A DNA stretch of 5,238 nt from Candidatus Uhrbacteria bacterium (GTDB taxonomy: Bacteria > Patescibacteriota > Patescibacteriia > UBA9934 > GWF2-40-263): positions 1 through 5,238 of the forward strand of contig JACQXU010000010.1 of NCBI GenBank assembly GCA_016208545.1, read 5' to 3'. The number at the start of each line of letters is the position of its first letter. Positions within the stretch are counted from its first letter, which is position 1. The translations under genes and the position numbers were made by a program. Shown here one piece after another: positions 1 through 4,897 of the stretch. The notes under the pieces are model-generated. The model saw nothing but the letters and a program-made list of their open reading frames with translations, searched no databases and was not told where the DNA came from.

Positions 1-19
1 AAATGTCAGTCGTGTTTTC

Positions 20-97
20 TGGCGGACCGGACGGGATTCGAACCCGCGATCTTCTCCGTGACAGGGAGACGTGTTAACCGGGCTACACCACCGATCC
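20..97 (-). tRNA. trnD: tRNA-Asp (anticodon GUC)
   Basis: Read on the minus strand this folds as a complete cloverleaf. The acceptor stem is GGATCGG/CCGGTCC with one T-G pair, the D stem is GTGT/ACAC, and the anticodon stem TCTCC/GGAGA encloses loop CTGTCAC. The T arm has loop TTCGAAT. The anticodon is GTC, which reads aspartate codons, and the discriminator base is G, as expected for tRNA-Asp. The 3' CCA is encoded at positions 22-20. No T-rich terminator is visible in the 19 bases left downstream, and no convincing promoter was found upstream. It is transcribed divergently from the plus-strand genes that begin near 329. Confidence 0.97.
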
Positions 98-99
98 GT

Positions 100-158
100 G
101 AGCGAGTGAACTAAGTAGCGTACAATCCGAAGGATTGTCTACTTCCGAGCGAGCGAAC
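100..158. repeat. Hairpin flanked by 12-bp direct repeats
   Basis: A hairpin at 113-144 has stem AAGTAG/CTACTT, a 3-nt bulge (119-121), then stem ACAATCC/GGATTGT around a GAA triloop. It is bracketed by near-identical direct repeats GAGCGAGTGAAC (100-111) and GAGCGAGCGAAC (147-158), differing at one base. It lies just upstream of the tRNA-Asp gene. Neither strand has a T-run after the hairpin, so it is not an intrinsic terminator. The layout resembles an inserted palindromic unit with target-site-like flanks, but no mobility gene is present. Its function is unknown. Confidence 0.6.
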
Positions 159-159
159 A

Positions 160-194
160 GGATATGGCCGTAGGTTTTTAGAAAGGCCATATCC
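160..194. repeat. 10-bp perfect inverted repeat
   Basis: GGATATGGCC (160-169) and GGCCATATCC (185-194) form a perfect 10-bp stem around a 15-nt T-rich loop. There is no T-tract on the 3' side of either strand, so a terminator is unlikely. It sits between the divergent tRNA-Asp and the plus-strand promoter at 276. It could be an operator or another palindromic repeat copy; the sequence alone does not decide. Confidence 0.6.
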
Positions 195-275
195 ATGTGT
201 AAAACGAGAGTTAAACTATATCCACGAACGGCGGAATAATAACATAACTATCACAGTTCGTGCAAGAGCGATTTA

Positions 276-303
276 TTGACAATCAGCACTTGTTTGTGAT
301 ATT
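276..303 (+). promoter_or_regulatory. Sigma70-type promoter for the 80-aa gene
   Basis: A perfect -35 TTGACA (276-281) is followed after 16 bp by GATATT (298-303), which carries an extended -10 TG (295-296). The expected transcription start near 310 places the ribosome site at 316 and the TTG start at 329 in classical spacing. This promoter lies downstream of the alternative GTG at 260, which argues against that longer start. Confidence 0.6.
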
Positions 304-328
304 TTTTTCTTCCAGAAAGGAGCAGAAC

Positions 329-571
329 TTGGAACTCAAGAAAAACTACGGCATTCGAATAGAGCGCGCGGAAAGTGGAAGAGTGATCCTTTACCTCACT
401 TGCAATGGCACTGATACAGGTACTTATTTCATTTACGAGATTGGTAACATCACACACTACCACATTATTGGCACGATAAAATCGTGGCATAGGCTCAGTA
501 TACTGACAACAATCGAAGATCGCGACAAACTCGTCGCCGAAGCTCGTGAGCTGTGGATACCGAACTACTGA
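329..571 (+). CDS. Small hypothetical protein, 80 aa
   Basis: I do not recognise the family. The reading frame is also open back to a GTG at 260. I chose TTG at 329 because a strong Shine-Dalgarno AAAGGAG (316-322) sits 6 nt before it and a good promoter lies between the two starts. The product is soluble, with no signal peptide or membrane segment. Alternating short hydrophobic runs (RVILYLTC, TGTYFIYEIG, THYHIIGTI) suggest a mainly beta fold, and a charged helix-like stretch with EDRDKLVAEARELW ends the protein. A terminator overlaps the TGA stop, so promoter, ribosome site, ORF and terminator make a complete monocistronic unit. It is the only gene here with a strong ribosome site. A 149-codon minus-strand frame overlaps it but lacks such signals. 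Coding status is fairly likely; function is unknown. Confidence 0.62.
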   Translation: MELKKNYGIRIERAESGRVILYLTCNGTDTGTYFIYEIGNITHYHIIGTIKSWHRLSILTTIEDRDKLVAEARELWIPNY

Positions 572-595
572 CCCTCTCGGGTCTTTTTCTTTTTT
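570..595 (+). terminator. Intrinsic terminator after the 80-aa gene
   Basis: Stem GACCC (570-574) / GGGTC (579-583) closes a TCTC loop and is followed directly by a T-run broken by a single C (584-595). The stem begins inside the TGA stop codon. The T-run also occupies the -35 area of the next gene's promoter. Confidence 0.85.
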
Positions 596-605
596 ATGAA
601 ATGTG

Positions 606-611
606 TAAAAT
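606..611 (+). promoter_or_regulatory. -10 box giving a nearly leaderless transcript
   Basis: TAAAAT (606-611, one mismatch to TATAAT) ends 9 nt before the ATG at 621, so transcription should start about 2-3 nt before the codon. The -35 area falls in the preceding terminator T-run and is weak. No Shine-Dalgarno is seen before the ATG, consistent with leaderless initiation. Confidence 0.45.
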
Positions 612-620
612 AAAGTCCAT

Positions 621-1283
621 ATGAAAAATAAAGTAATAATCGTTACGGTTTTACTTGTAATCTTCATTTTAGCGCTCGGAATCACATTTTGGACATTCAA
701 AGGAAACGAACCAGAAAAAATTTCTTGGGACGGGAATCTTCAGACAGCACGTTTCCGTCCACAACAAATTGCTGGAGAAGAACGCGGTTCTTCTTCGTTT
801 ATTCGACTGACTTGGCAAAAACCGGAAACGATTTATAATCACTTTTTAATCACTGTCGCAAATCCTGAAACTGGTTGGACGCGAAAGGAATCAGGCGAGC
901 ACGAGCGTTTTAGTTTAGATATTTCAGATCTTGAGCCAGATACTTTGTACACATTTGTTGTTCAAGCTTGCGGAAATCCAAATTGCGATGCTTGGATCAC
1001 ATCAAAAGAAGTAAGCGACCGAACAGAAAAAATGTTTTGGAAATTCACTGATGAAAAAATATCTGATGACTTGCCTAAAAAAGATGAATGGGAAGAAGTT
1101 ATAAATTTCGAGAGTTCAATTTTTTTGACAGTTGATGATAAACCATGGACTGAAAATAAAAATGATTGGCAAATCGAAAATGTTTTTGTCCAATCAAAAC
1201 CGTACAAAATAATTTTGAAACTCGCTAAAGTTGTTGAAAATGGATCTGGAGAAACGCTCTTTGCGGAATTGCTGAATCCGTAA
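621..1283 (+). CDS. Membrane-anchored protein with fibronectin-III-like domain, 220 aa
   Basis: The N-terminus is a short basic stretch (MKNK) followed by a strongly hydrophobic segment at about residues 5-26. This fits an uncleaved signal anchor with the rest of the protein outside the cell. Residues about 59-134 look like a fibronectin type III fold: an RLTWQKP strand, a middle strand with HFLITV, and the typical LEPDTLYTFVVQA stretch with the conserved Leu and Tyr. C117 and C122 flank GNPN and could form a disulfide. Residues about 135-220 are rich in Asp, Glu, Lys and Trp, with no recognised domain. The ATG at 621 has no ribosome site and follows a -10 box closely. The gene converges on pyk with only 3 bp between stops. 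An adhesion or surface-scaffold role is inference; the Fn3 call is by pattern only. Confidence 0.8.
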   Translation: MKNKVIIVTVLLVIFILALGITFWTFKGNEPEKISWDGNLQTARFRPQQIAGEERGSSSFIRLTWQKPETIYNHFLITVANPETGWTRKESGEHERFSLDISDLEPDTLYTFVVQACGNPNCDAWITSKEVSDRTEKMFWKFTDEKISDDLPKKDEWEEVINFESSIFLTVDDKPWTENKNDWQIENVFVQSKPYKIILKLAKVVENGSGETLFAELLNP

Positions 1284-1286
1284 AAA

Positions 1287-2696
1287 TCAAACAGTCACAA
1301 CATCAAACGCTTCGCCGTGACGGCCTCCTAACACGACTGCTAGCCGCATTCCTTTGCGAATTTTTTTCAAGTCCTGAAGAACTCGAAGCGCACGAGAAAC
1401 AAAAGTTTTCTCTTTTACATTTTTTAGTACGAACGGTTCACTCCCCCATCGAAGTGCTGTTTGCCGAGCCAGTTTTGGATTTGAACAAGCAATAAAGAGT
1501 GGAATTTCAGCATGAAACCGATTAACGCTTTCAGACCAGTTCGCAAGTTCAATTGAAACAATAATGCCGTCTATTGTTTGTTGTGTTGTGGCAAGTTTCA
1601 CAGCCTGTGCCACAGATCCTATCAAATCTTTCACAGCCGGAGGATCAAACACAACATCATCAAAACGCGATACTTCAGCTTCTTGAACTATTTTTGACAT
1701 TGTTTTAACTGCCTGAATTGGAAATTTCCCAGTTGCTGATTCGCCAGAAAGCATCACTGCGTCAGTGTGATCAAACACTGCGTTTGCAACATCTGAAACT
1801 TCGGCGCGAGTTGGACTTGGGTTTCTAATCATCGAATCCAACATCTGCGTTGCGACAATAACCGGTTTGCCAGAGACTCGACATTTTTCAATCAGTTCTT
1901 TTTGCCGAATTGGAACTTCTTCAGCTGGAATCTCTATCCCCAAATCACCACGCGCGATCATCACACCATCAGCCTCATTCAGAATTTCATCAAACGCTTC
2001 TATCGCTTCGTGTTTTTCAATTTTAACAAGAACGCGCGGCGCAACTTGTCCAGCTTGAACAAATTTTTTGATCAACTGTTTGAGCGAACGAACATCACCC
2101 GAGCTTTTCACAAATGAAAGCGCGATCCATTCAACTCCAATTTGAACAGCGAACGCAACATCTTCTTTGTCCTTTTTTGTAAGTGAAGAAACAGAAAGTT
2201 TCGAATCAGGAAAATTCATTCCTTTGTGTGAAGTAACTATTCCGCCGTTTGTTACTTCTGCGTGGATATCTTGTCCGACAACTTTTGTAATTTTCATTTC
2301 AATCAAACCGTCGTCAATTAAAAAACGTTGTCCGATTTTGACGTCTTTGTGCAATTTTTTGTAGGTTACTGGAATTTTTAAATTTTTATACAAATCAATC
2401 GCTGTTGAAAAAATCTGAGTTTCGCCGTTTTTAAGAACAATTCCTTCAGACGGCAATTCTCCAAGACGAATTTTTGGACCTTGCAAATCACCGATAACTG
2501 TTACGAACTTATGAACTGAATCTGACGCGCGACGAACATTACGCAGAAGCCTGCTATGTCCGACGTGTGTGCCGTGAGAAAAATTCAAACGCGCAACATC
2601 CATTCCAGCGCGCATCATGGCTTTCAAAGTTGCTTCTTTTTCACACGATGGACCAATCGTGCACACAATTTTTGTTCGATTTGTTCTGCCTGACAT
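1287..2696 (-). CDS. pyk: Pyruvate kinase
   Basis: Transfers phosphate from phosphoenolpyruvate to ADP, giving pyruvate and ATP, the last glycolytic step; cytosolic. At 469 aa it has the usual length without the extra C-terminal PEP-utiliser domain. Visible landmarks are KIVCTIGPS (9-17), the substrate-site RLNFSHG (36-42), the B-domain lid (about 79-170), catalytic Lys225 and metal ligand Glu227 in KIEK, Asp251 in ARGDLGIEIP, and Thr283 in ATQMLDSM. The signature SGESATGKFP follows. The segment D70-L71-Q72-G73-P74-K75-I76-R77-L78 carries Leu, Gln, Lys and Leu where potassium-dependent enzymes have Thr, Lys, Glu and Thr, so this should be a potassium-independent form. The start is 2 bp after the nrdR stop with no Shine-Dalgarno, implying one transcript and coupled or re-initiated translation. 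It ends in TGA, 3 bp from the convergent gene's stop, with no terminator between. Confidence 0.98.
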   Translation of the reverse strand: MSGRTNRTKIVCTIGPSCEKEATLKAMMRAGMDVARLNFSHGTHVGHSRLLRNVRRASDSVHKFVTVIGDLQGPKIRLGELPSEGIVLKNGETQIFSTAIDLYKNLKIPVTYKKLHKDVKIGQRFLIDDGLIEMKITKVVGQDIHAEVTNGGIVTSHKGMNFPDSKLSVSSLTKKDKEDVAFAVQIGVEWIALSFVKSSGDVRSLKQLIKKFVQAGQVAPRVLVKIEKHEAIEAFDEILNEADGVMIARGDLGIEIPAEEVPIRQKELIEKCRVSGKPVIVATQMLDSMIRNPSPTRAEVSDVANAVFDHTDAVMLSGESATGKFPIQAVKTMSKIVQEAEVSRFDDVVFDPPAVKDLIGSVAQAVKLATTQQTIDGIIVSIELANWSESVNRFHAEIPLFIACSNPKLARQTALRWGSEPFVLKNVKEKTFVSRALRVLQDLKKIRKGMRLAVVLGGRHGEAFDVVTV

Positions 2697-2698
2697 AT

Positions 2699-3187
2699 TT
2701 ATTTTTTTCGTTTTGATGCGCGAAATGTGCGCTTTTGTTCACCTAATAATTTTTTCAACTCTGATTCAAATGTTTTTACATCTTCAAACGATCTGTACAC
2801 GGACGCAAATCGAATATACGCAACCTTATCAAACAATCGCAAATGCTTCATTACAATGTCACCGAGTTCGGCTGTTGTTAGTTGACCACGGCGTTTTTTT
2901 TGAATGTCGCGTTCAATTTTGTGAACTAATTTTTGAAAACCAACATCAGTGTATGGACGTTTCTCAAGCGCTTTTTCAAGTCCGCGTGAAAGTTTTTCAC
3001 GCGAATAATTTTCACGTCTTCCATCGCGTTTTACAACTGTGAGATCGAGCAGTTCGATTTCTTCGAGCGTGGAAAATCTAAAACCACAGCGTTCGCACTC
3101 GCGTCGCCGACGCACACTCACGCCATCGGTTGAAATTCGTGAGTCAATAACTTTGGTGTCTTTGTGATTGCAAACAGCGCACCTCAT
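2699..3187 (-). CDS. nrdR: Transcriptional repressor NrdR
   Basis: NrdR is a zinc- and nucleotide-binding repressor of ribonucleotide reductase genes; its ATP-cone senses ATP/dATP. At 162 aa it is close to the usual 150-160. The zinc ribbon uses C3-x2-C6 and C31-x2-C34, with the family motif TKVIDSR (11-17) and the basic RRRREC run (26-31) between. An ATP-cone follows (about 48-138), with VVKRDGRRE, the ALEKRP motif and the conserved DKVAYIRFASVYRSFEDV near the C-terminus. The tail is a Lys/Arg-rich extension ending KRKK. The ATG lies 11 nt after a perfect TATAAT, so the mRNA is probably leaderless. It leads a two-gene unit with pyk; no nrd reductase gene is in this window, so its targets lie elsewhere. 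Confidence 0.97.
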   Translation of the reverse strand: MRCAVCNHKDTKVIDSRISTDGVSVRRRRECERCGFRFSTLEEIELLDLTVVKRDGRRENYSREKLSRGLEKALEKRPYTDVGFQKLVHKIERDIQKKRRGQLTTAELGDIVMKHLRLFDKVAYIRFASVYRSFEDVKTFESELKKLLGEQKRTFRASKRKK

Positions 3188-3198
3188 ACAATAAACAT

Positions 3199-3207
3199 AT
3201 TATAACA
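3199..3207 (-). promoter_or_regulatory. Extended -10 promoter of nrdR-pyk
   Basis: On the minus strand TG (3207-3206), one base, then perfect TATAAT (3204-3199) form an extended -10. A start near 3192 leaves a leader of about 4-5 nt before the nrdR ATG. The best -35 at 17-bp spacing is TTTAGC (3227-3222), weak and lying in the loop of the preceding REP-like hairpin. Confidence 0.7.
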
Positions 3208-3239
3208 AAAAGTAAGCCGCGGCTAAAGCCTGCGGCTAC
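3207..3239 (-). terminator. REP-like GC-rich hairpin, likely ftsZ terminator
   Basis: On the minus strand 3239-3212 folds into about 11 base pairs (GTAGCCGC, GGC, loop TTTA, GCC, GCGGC, TAC) with two single-base bulges. It is followed immediately by TTTTT (3211-3207). That is a complete intrinsic terminator 33 bp after the ftsZ stop. The core, GCCGC-GGC-TTTA-GCC-GCGGC, resembles palindromic REP-type units that recur in many bacterial genomes. The T-run leads directly into the nrdR -10 promoter. Confidence 0.7.
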
Positions 3240-3271
3240 CCAATGACCAAAACCCAAAACCTTTTTGTCAG

Positions 3272-4525
3272 CTACATCATCTTCTTTCTAATAAACGCCG
3301 GGATTTCTATTTCCTCTTCTTCAGTTTGCACTTTTGTTGCTGGAGCTGTTTTTTGAATTGGTTTTGGTTCTGGTCTTGATTCTAGGTTTTGAATTTTTGG
3401 TTCTTGGTGAGGCTCAACTGCTTTTGAAGAAAAACGCGGTGCGGTGGCACGTTGAACAGGATGATGAATCACTGGCTGTTCATCGCGTTCGCGTACTCGC
3501 AAAAAACTATTTGGCGACCATGTGCTTTGCGCTTGCACTTCAACAGTTCCAGGCGCTGTAGCGCGGCGTTCACGAGAATCAAAACCTGTGGCGACAACCG
3601 TGATTCGAATTTCATCATCCAAATCATCATTGATGTTTGCGCCAAAAATAATTTTTGCATCTTCATCCGCTGAACCTGTGATGACTTTTGCGGCTTCTGC
3701 AACTTCATGCATTCCGAGATCGGATCCACCTGAAATTGTAAATAGAATTCCTTTTGCGCCGTCAATTGAAAGCTCAAGTAACGGACTCGCGATTGCTTGT
3801 TTCGCGGCTTCGATCGCGCGATTTTCTCCAGACGCTCTGCCAATTCCCATTAAAGCCGAACCAGACAGCTCCATAATCGCTTTGACGTCTGCGTAATCCA
3901 CGTTAATAAGACCTGGAATTGTGATGAGCTCCGCGATTCCTTTAACACCTTGTCGCAAAACATCGTCAACAACAGTAAAGGCTTCCATGAGCGAAGTTTT
4001 CTTATCAATTATCTGCAAAACTCTGTCGTTTGGAATGGTAATTATGGCGTCAACGTGCTGAAGTAAACGATCAAACGCTTCTTCCGCGATTCGACGACGT
4101 TGTGCGCCTTCAAATGTGAATGGTTTTGTGACAACAGCGACTGTTAGCGCACCAATGTCCTTTGCGAGTTTTGCAACTTCAGGACTTCCTCCAGAACCAG
4201 TTCCTCCGCCAAGTCCGCAAGTGATGAAAACCATGTCTGCACCGTTGAGCGCGTCACGAATTTCGTTTTGATTTTCTTCAGCCGCGCGAGCTCCGATTTC
4301 TGGATTCATTCCAGCTCCAAGACCTCGAGTAATTGTTTTTCCAATAGCAATTTTTTTTGGAGCAAGGTTTTGATTCAAATCTTGAACATCTGTATTTATC
4401 GCAATGAACTCGACACCTTTAATATTGTCGCTGATCATTCGATTGATCGCCGCTCCGCCGCCTCCGCCAATTCCAATAACTTTTATTTTTGCGAAGGTTT
4501 CTATGTCTGGTTTAACTTGCGCCAT
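3272..4525 (-). CDS. ftsZ: Cell division protein FtsZ
   Basis: FtsZ is the tubulin-like GTPase that polymerises into the Z-ring. Counting from the chosen ATG it has 417 aa. The N-terminal GTP-binding domain starts with KVIGIGGGGG (15-24), then NTDVQDL (44-50), GLGAGMNPEIG (68-78) and the T4 loop GGGTGSG (106-112). The T7 synergy loop is NVDYAD (208-213), with D210 and D213 supplying catalysis to the neighbouring subunit. After about residue 315 comes a low-complexity linker rich in Pro, Gln and Glu, then the conserved tail EIPAFIRKK (407-415) that binds FtsA or SepF. The frame stays open upstream to a TTG at 4627, but that part lies in a hairpin and has no FtsZ homology, so ATG 4525 is preferred. 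No Shine-Dalgarno is visible. Oddities are the tubulin-like GGGTGSG and Ala25 after the glycine run, where Asn is usual. Confidence 0.97.
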   Translation of the reverse strand: MAQVKPDIETFAKIKVIGIGGGGGAAINRMISDNIKGVEFIAINTDVQDLNQNLAPKKIAIGKTITRGLGAGMNPEIGARAAEENQNEIRDALNGADMVFITCGLGGGTGSGGSPEVAKLAKDIGALTVAVVTKPFTFEGAQRRRIAEEAFDRLLQHVDAIITIPNDRVLQIIDKKTSLMEAFTVVDDVLRQGVKGIAELITIPGLINVDYADVKAIMELSGSALMGIGRASGENRAIEAAKQAIASPLLELSIDGAKGILFTISGGSDLGMHEVAEAAKVITGSADEDAKIIFGANINDDLDDEIRITVVATGFDSRERRATAPGTVEVQAQSTWSPNSFLRVRERDEQPVIHHPVQRATAPRFSSKAVEPHQEPKIQNLESRPEPKPIQKTAPATKVQTEEEEIEIPAFIRKKMM

Positions 4526-4530
4526 ATTTG

Positions 4531-4656
4531 GGACATCCGCAAAACTCGCGATCTTTCGTTTCACGGGGCCCCGCCACCACATCAACGTAGCTATCGCTAC
4601 GTCTCGGAGGCTGGCTTCCCCGTTCAACGAAATATCATCGAGTTTTGCAAATGTCC
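4531..4656 (-). promoter_or_regulatory. 126-nt imperfect hairpin in the ftsZ 5' leader
   Basis: The basal stem pairs 4656-4639 with 4531-4548: 18 consecutive pairs including two U-G. After a bulged A (4638), four pairs, one A-G mismatch, seven pairs, a tandem G-A/A-G step (4625-4624 with 4561-4562) and six pairs (ACGGGG/CCCCGU) complete the long arm. The inner part has GCCA/UGGC pairing and a 7-bp apical stem ACGUAGC/GCUACGU closed by GAUA (4602-4585). The G-U pairs and G-A steps exist only in the minus-strand copy; the plus strand shows A-C and T-C mismatches. So RNA or single-stranded DNA of ftsZ sense folds best. Its base ends 5 nt before the ftsZ ATG. I do not know this element. Confidence 0.75.
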
Positions 4657-4659
4657 AGA

Positions 4660-4688
4660 ATTATAAATTTTTAGCTTGTTGAACACAA
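4660..4688 (-). promoter_or_regulatory. Proximal ftsZ promoter (P2)
   Basis: A perfect TATAAT (4665-4660) with 17-bp spacing to TTGTGT (4688-4683, three of six bases matching consensus). Transcription should begin at about 4656-4653, the first bases of the leader hairpin. The -35 lies inside the 21-bp palindrome, so a protein bound there would block this promoter. Confidence 0.6.
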
Positions 4689-4699
4689 TATGTGTTCAA
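4679..4699. promoter_or_regulatory. 21-bp perfect palindrome, operator-like
   Basis: TTGAACACA (4679-4687), ATA, TGTGTTCAA (4691-4699): a perfect 9+3+9 inverted repeat. No T-run follows on either strand sufficient for a terminator. It covers the -35 of the proximal ftsZ promoter and lies downstream of the distal one, the typical place for a repressor site. The binding protein is unknown. Confidence 0.6.
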
Positions 4700-4732
4700 A
4701 TTTTGCTTTCTTGAGCACAAAAATTCATTCAC

Positions 4733-4761
4733 ACTTTAAACATCAGCAGTTGGAATGTCAA
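4733..4761 (-). promoter_or_regulatory. Distal ftsZ promoter (P1)
   Basis: A perfect -35 TTGACA (4761-4756) is followed at 17 bp by TAAAGT (4738-4733, four of six bases). An A/T-rich stretch with eight consecutive T on this strand lies just upstream and could act as an UP element. The start near 4726 would give a leader of about 200 nt containing both the 21-bp palindrome and the long hairpin. Confidence 0.55.
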
Positions 4762-4790
4762 GCTGAACAAAAAAAAGATATACACATGTA

Positions 4791-4894
4791 AGAAGCGAGA
4801 AGAAAGAAGCGAGAAGAAATTAAAGAAGATAAAAAAAACGGACTATGAAAGCTCGTTTTGTTTTTTTACTTCTTTCTTCTTTCTTCTTGCTTCT
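4791..4894. terminator. Long purine/pyrimidine inverted repeat with two-way terminator
   Basis: The plus-strand left arm is almost all A and G, the right arm almost all T and C. Positions 4791-4809 pair with 4894-4876 at every step (one G-T), and further pairs continue inward. The left arm holds two copies of AAGAAGCGAGAAG (4790-4802, 4804-4816), period 14. At the tip, CGGACT and AGCTCG (4839-4844, 4850-4855) make a small stem with one mismatch and one wobble. It is flanked by A8 on the left and a T-rich run on the right, so each strand shows stem plus T-tract. It begins 3 bp after the ftsA stop and likely ends ftsA transcripts. Confidence 0.65.
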
Positions 4895-4897
4895 ATT

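Noticed and set aside
98..145. Promoter for tRNA-Asp
   Set aside because: A TAGACA-like -35 is present on the minus strand but the matching -10 (TACTTA) agrees with consensus at too few positions.
160..194. Intrinsic terminator
   Set aside because: The stem is perfect but neither strand has a T-run after it; the T5 lies in the loop.
260..328. GTG at 260 as the start of the small plus-strand gene
   Set aside because: The consensus promoter (276-303) and the AAAGGAG site (316-322) both lie downstream of it; TTG at 329 fits all signals.
251..700. 149-codon minus-strand open frame
   Set aside because: It is antisense to the 80-aa gene and to the membrane segment of the next gene. It has no ribosome site or promoter, and the plus strand shows a full set of expression signals.
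4573..4615. Kink-turn in the inner part of the ftsZ leader hairpin
   Set aside because: There is a tandem G-A step next to an UCC bulge, but the facing strand has three unpaired bases (UGU), giving a 3x3 loop rather than the one-sided bulge a kink-turn needs.
4526..4627. N-terminal extension of FtsZ from a TTG at 4627
   Set aside because: The extra 34 residues are translated hairpin sequence with no FtsZ similarity; the ATG at 4525 gives a normal FtsZ N-terminus.
4624..4638. Four-codon upstream ORF (ATG at 4638, stop TGA) in the 5' arm of the ftsZ leader hairpin
   Set aside because: It has no ribosome site and such short frames arise easily by chance.
962..4682. Other long open frames on both strands overlapping ftsZ, nrdR, pyk and the Fn3-like gene
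   Set aside because: They are shadow frames of well-supported genes, with low-complexity or unnatural composition and no start signals.
4684..4696. NrdR box or LexA site within the 21-bp palindrome
   Set aside because: The ACAC/GTGT half-sites are about 3 bp closer than in the 16-bp NrdR box, and the GAAC/GTTC spacing of 9 does not fit the 4-bp spacing of the Gram-positive type LexA site.
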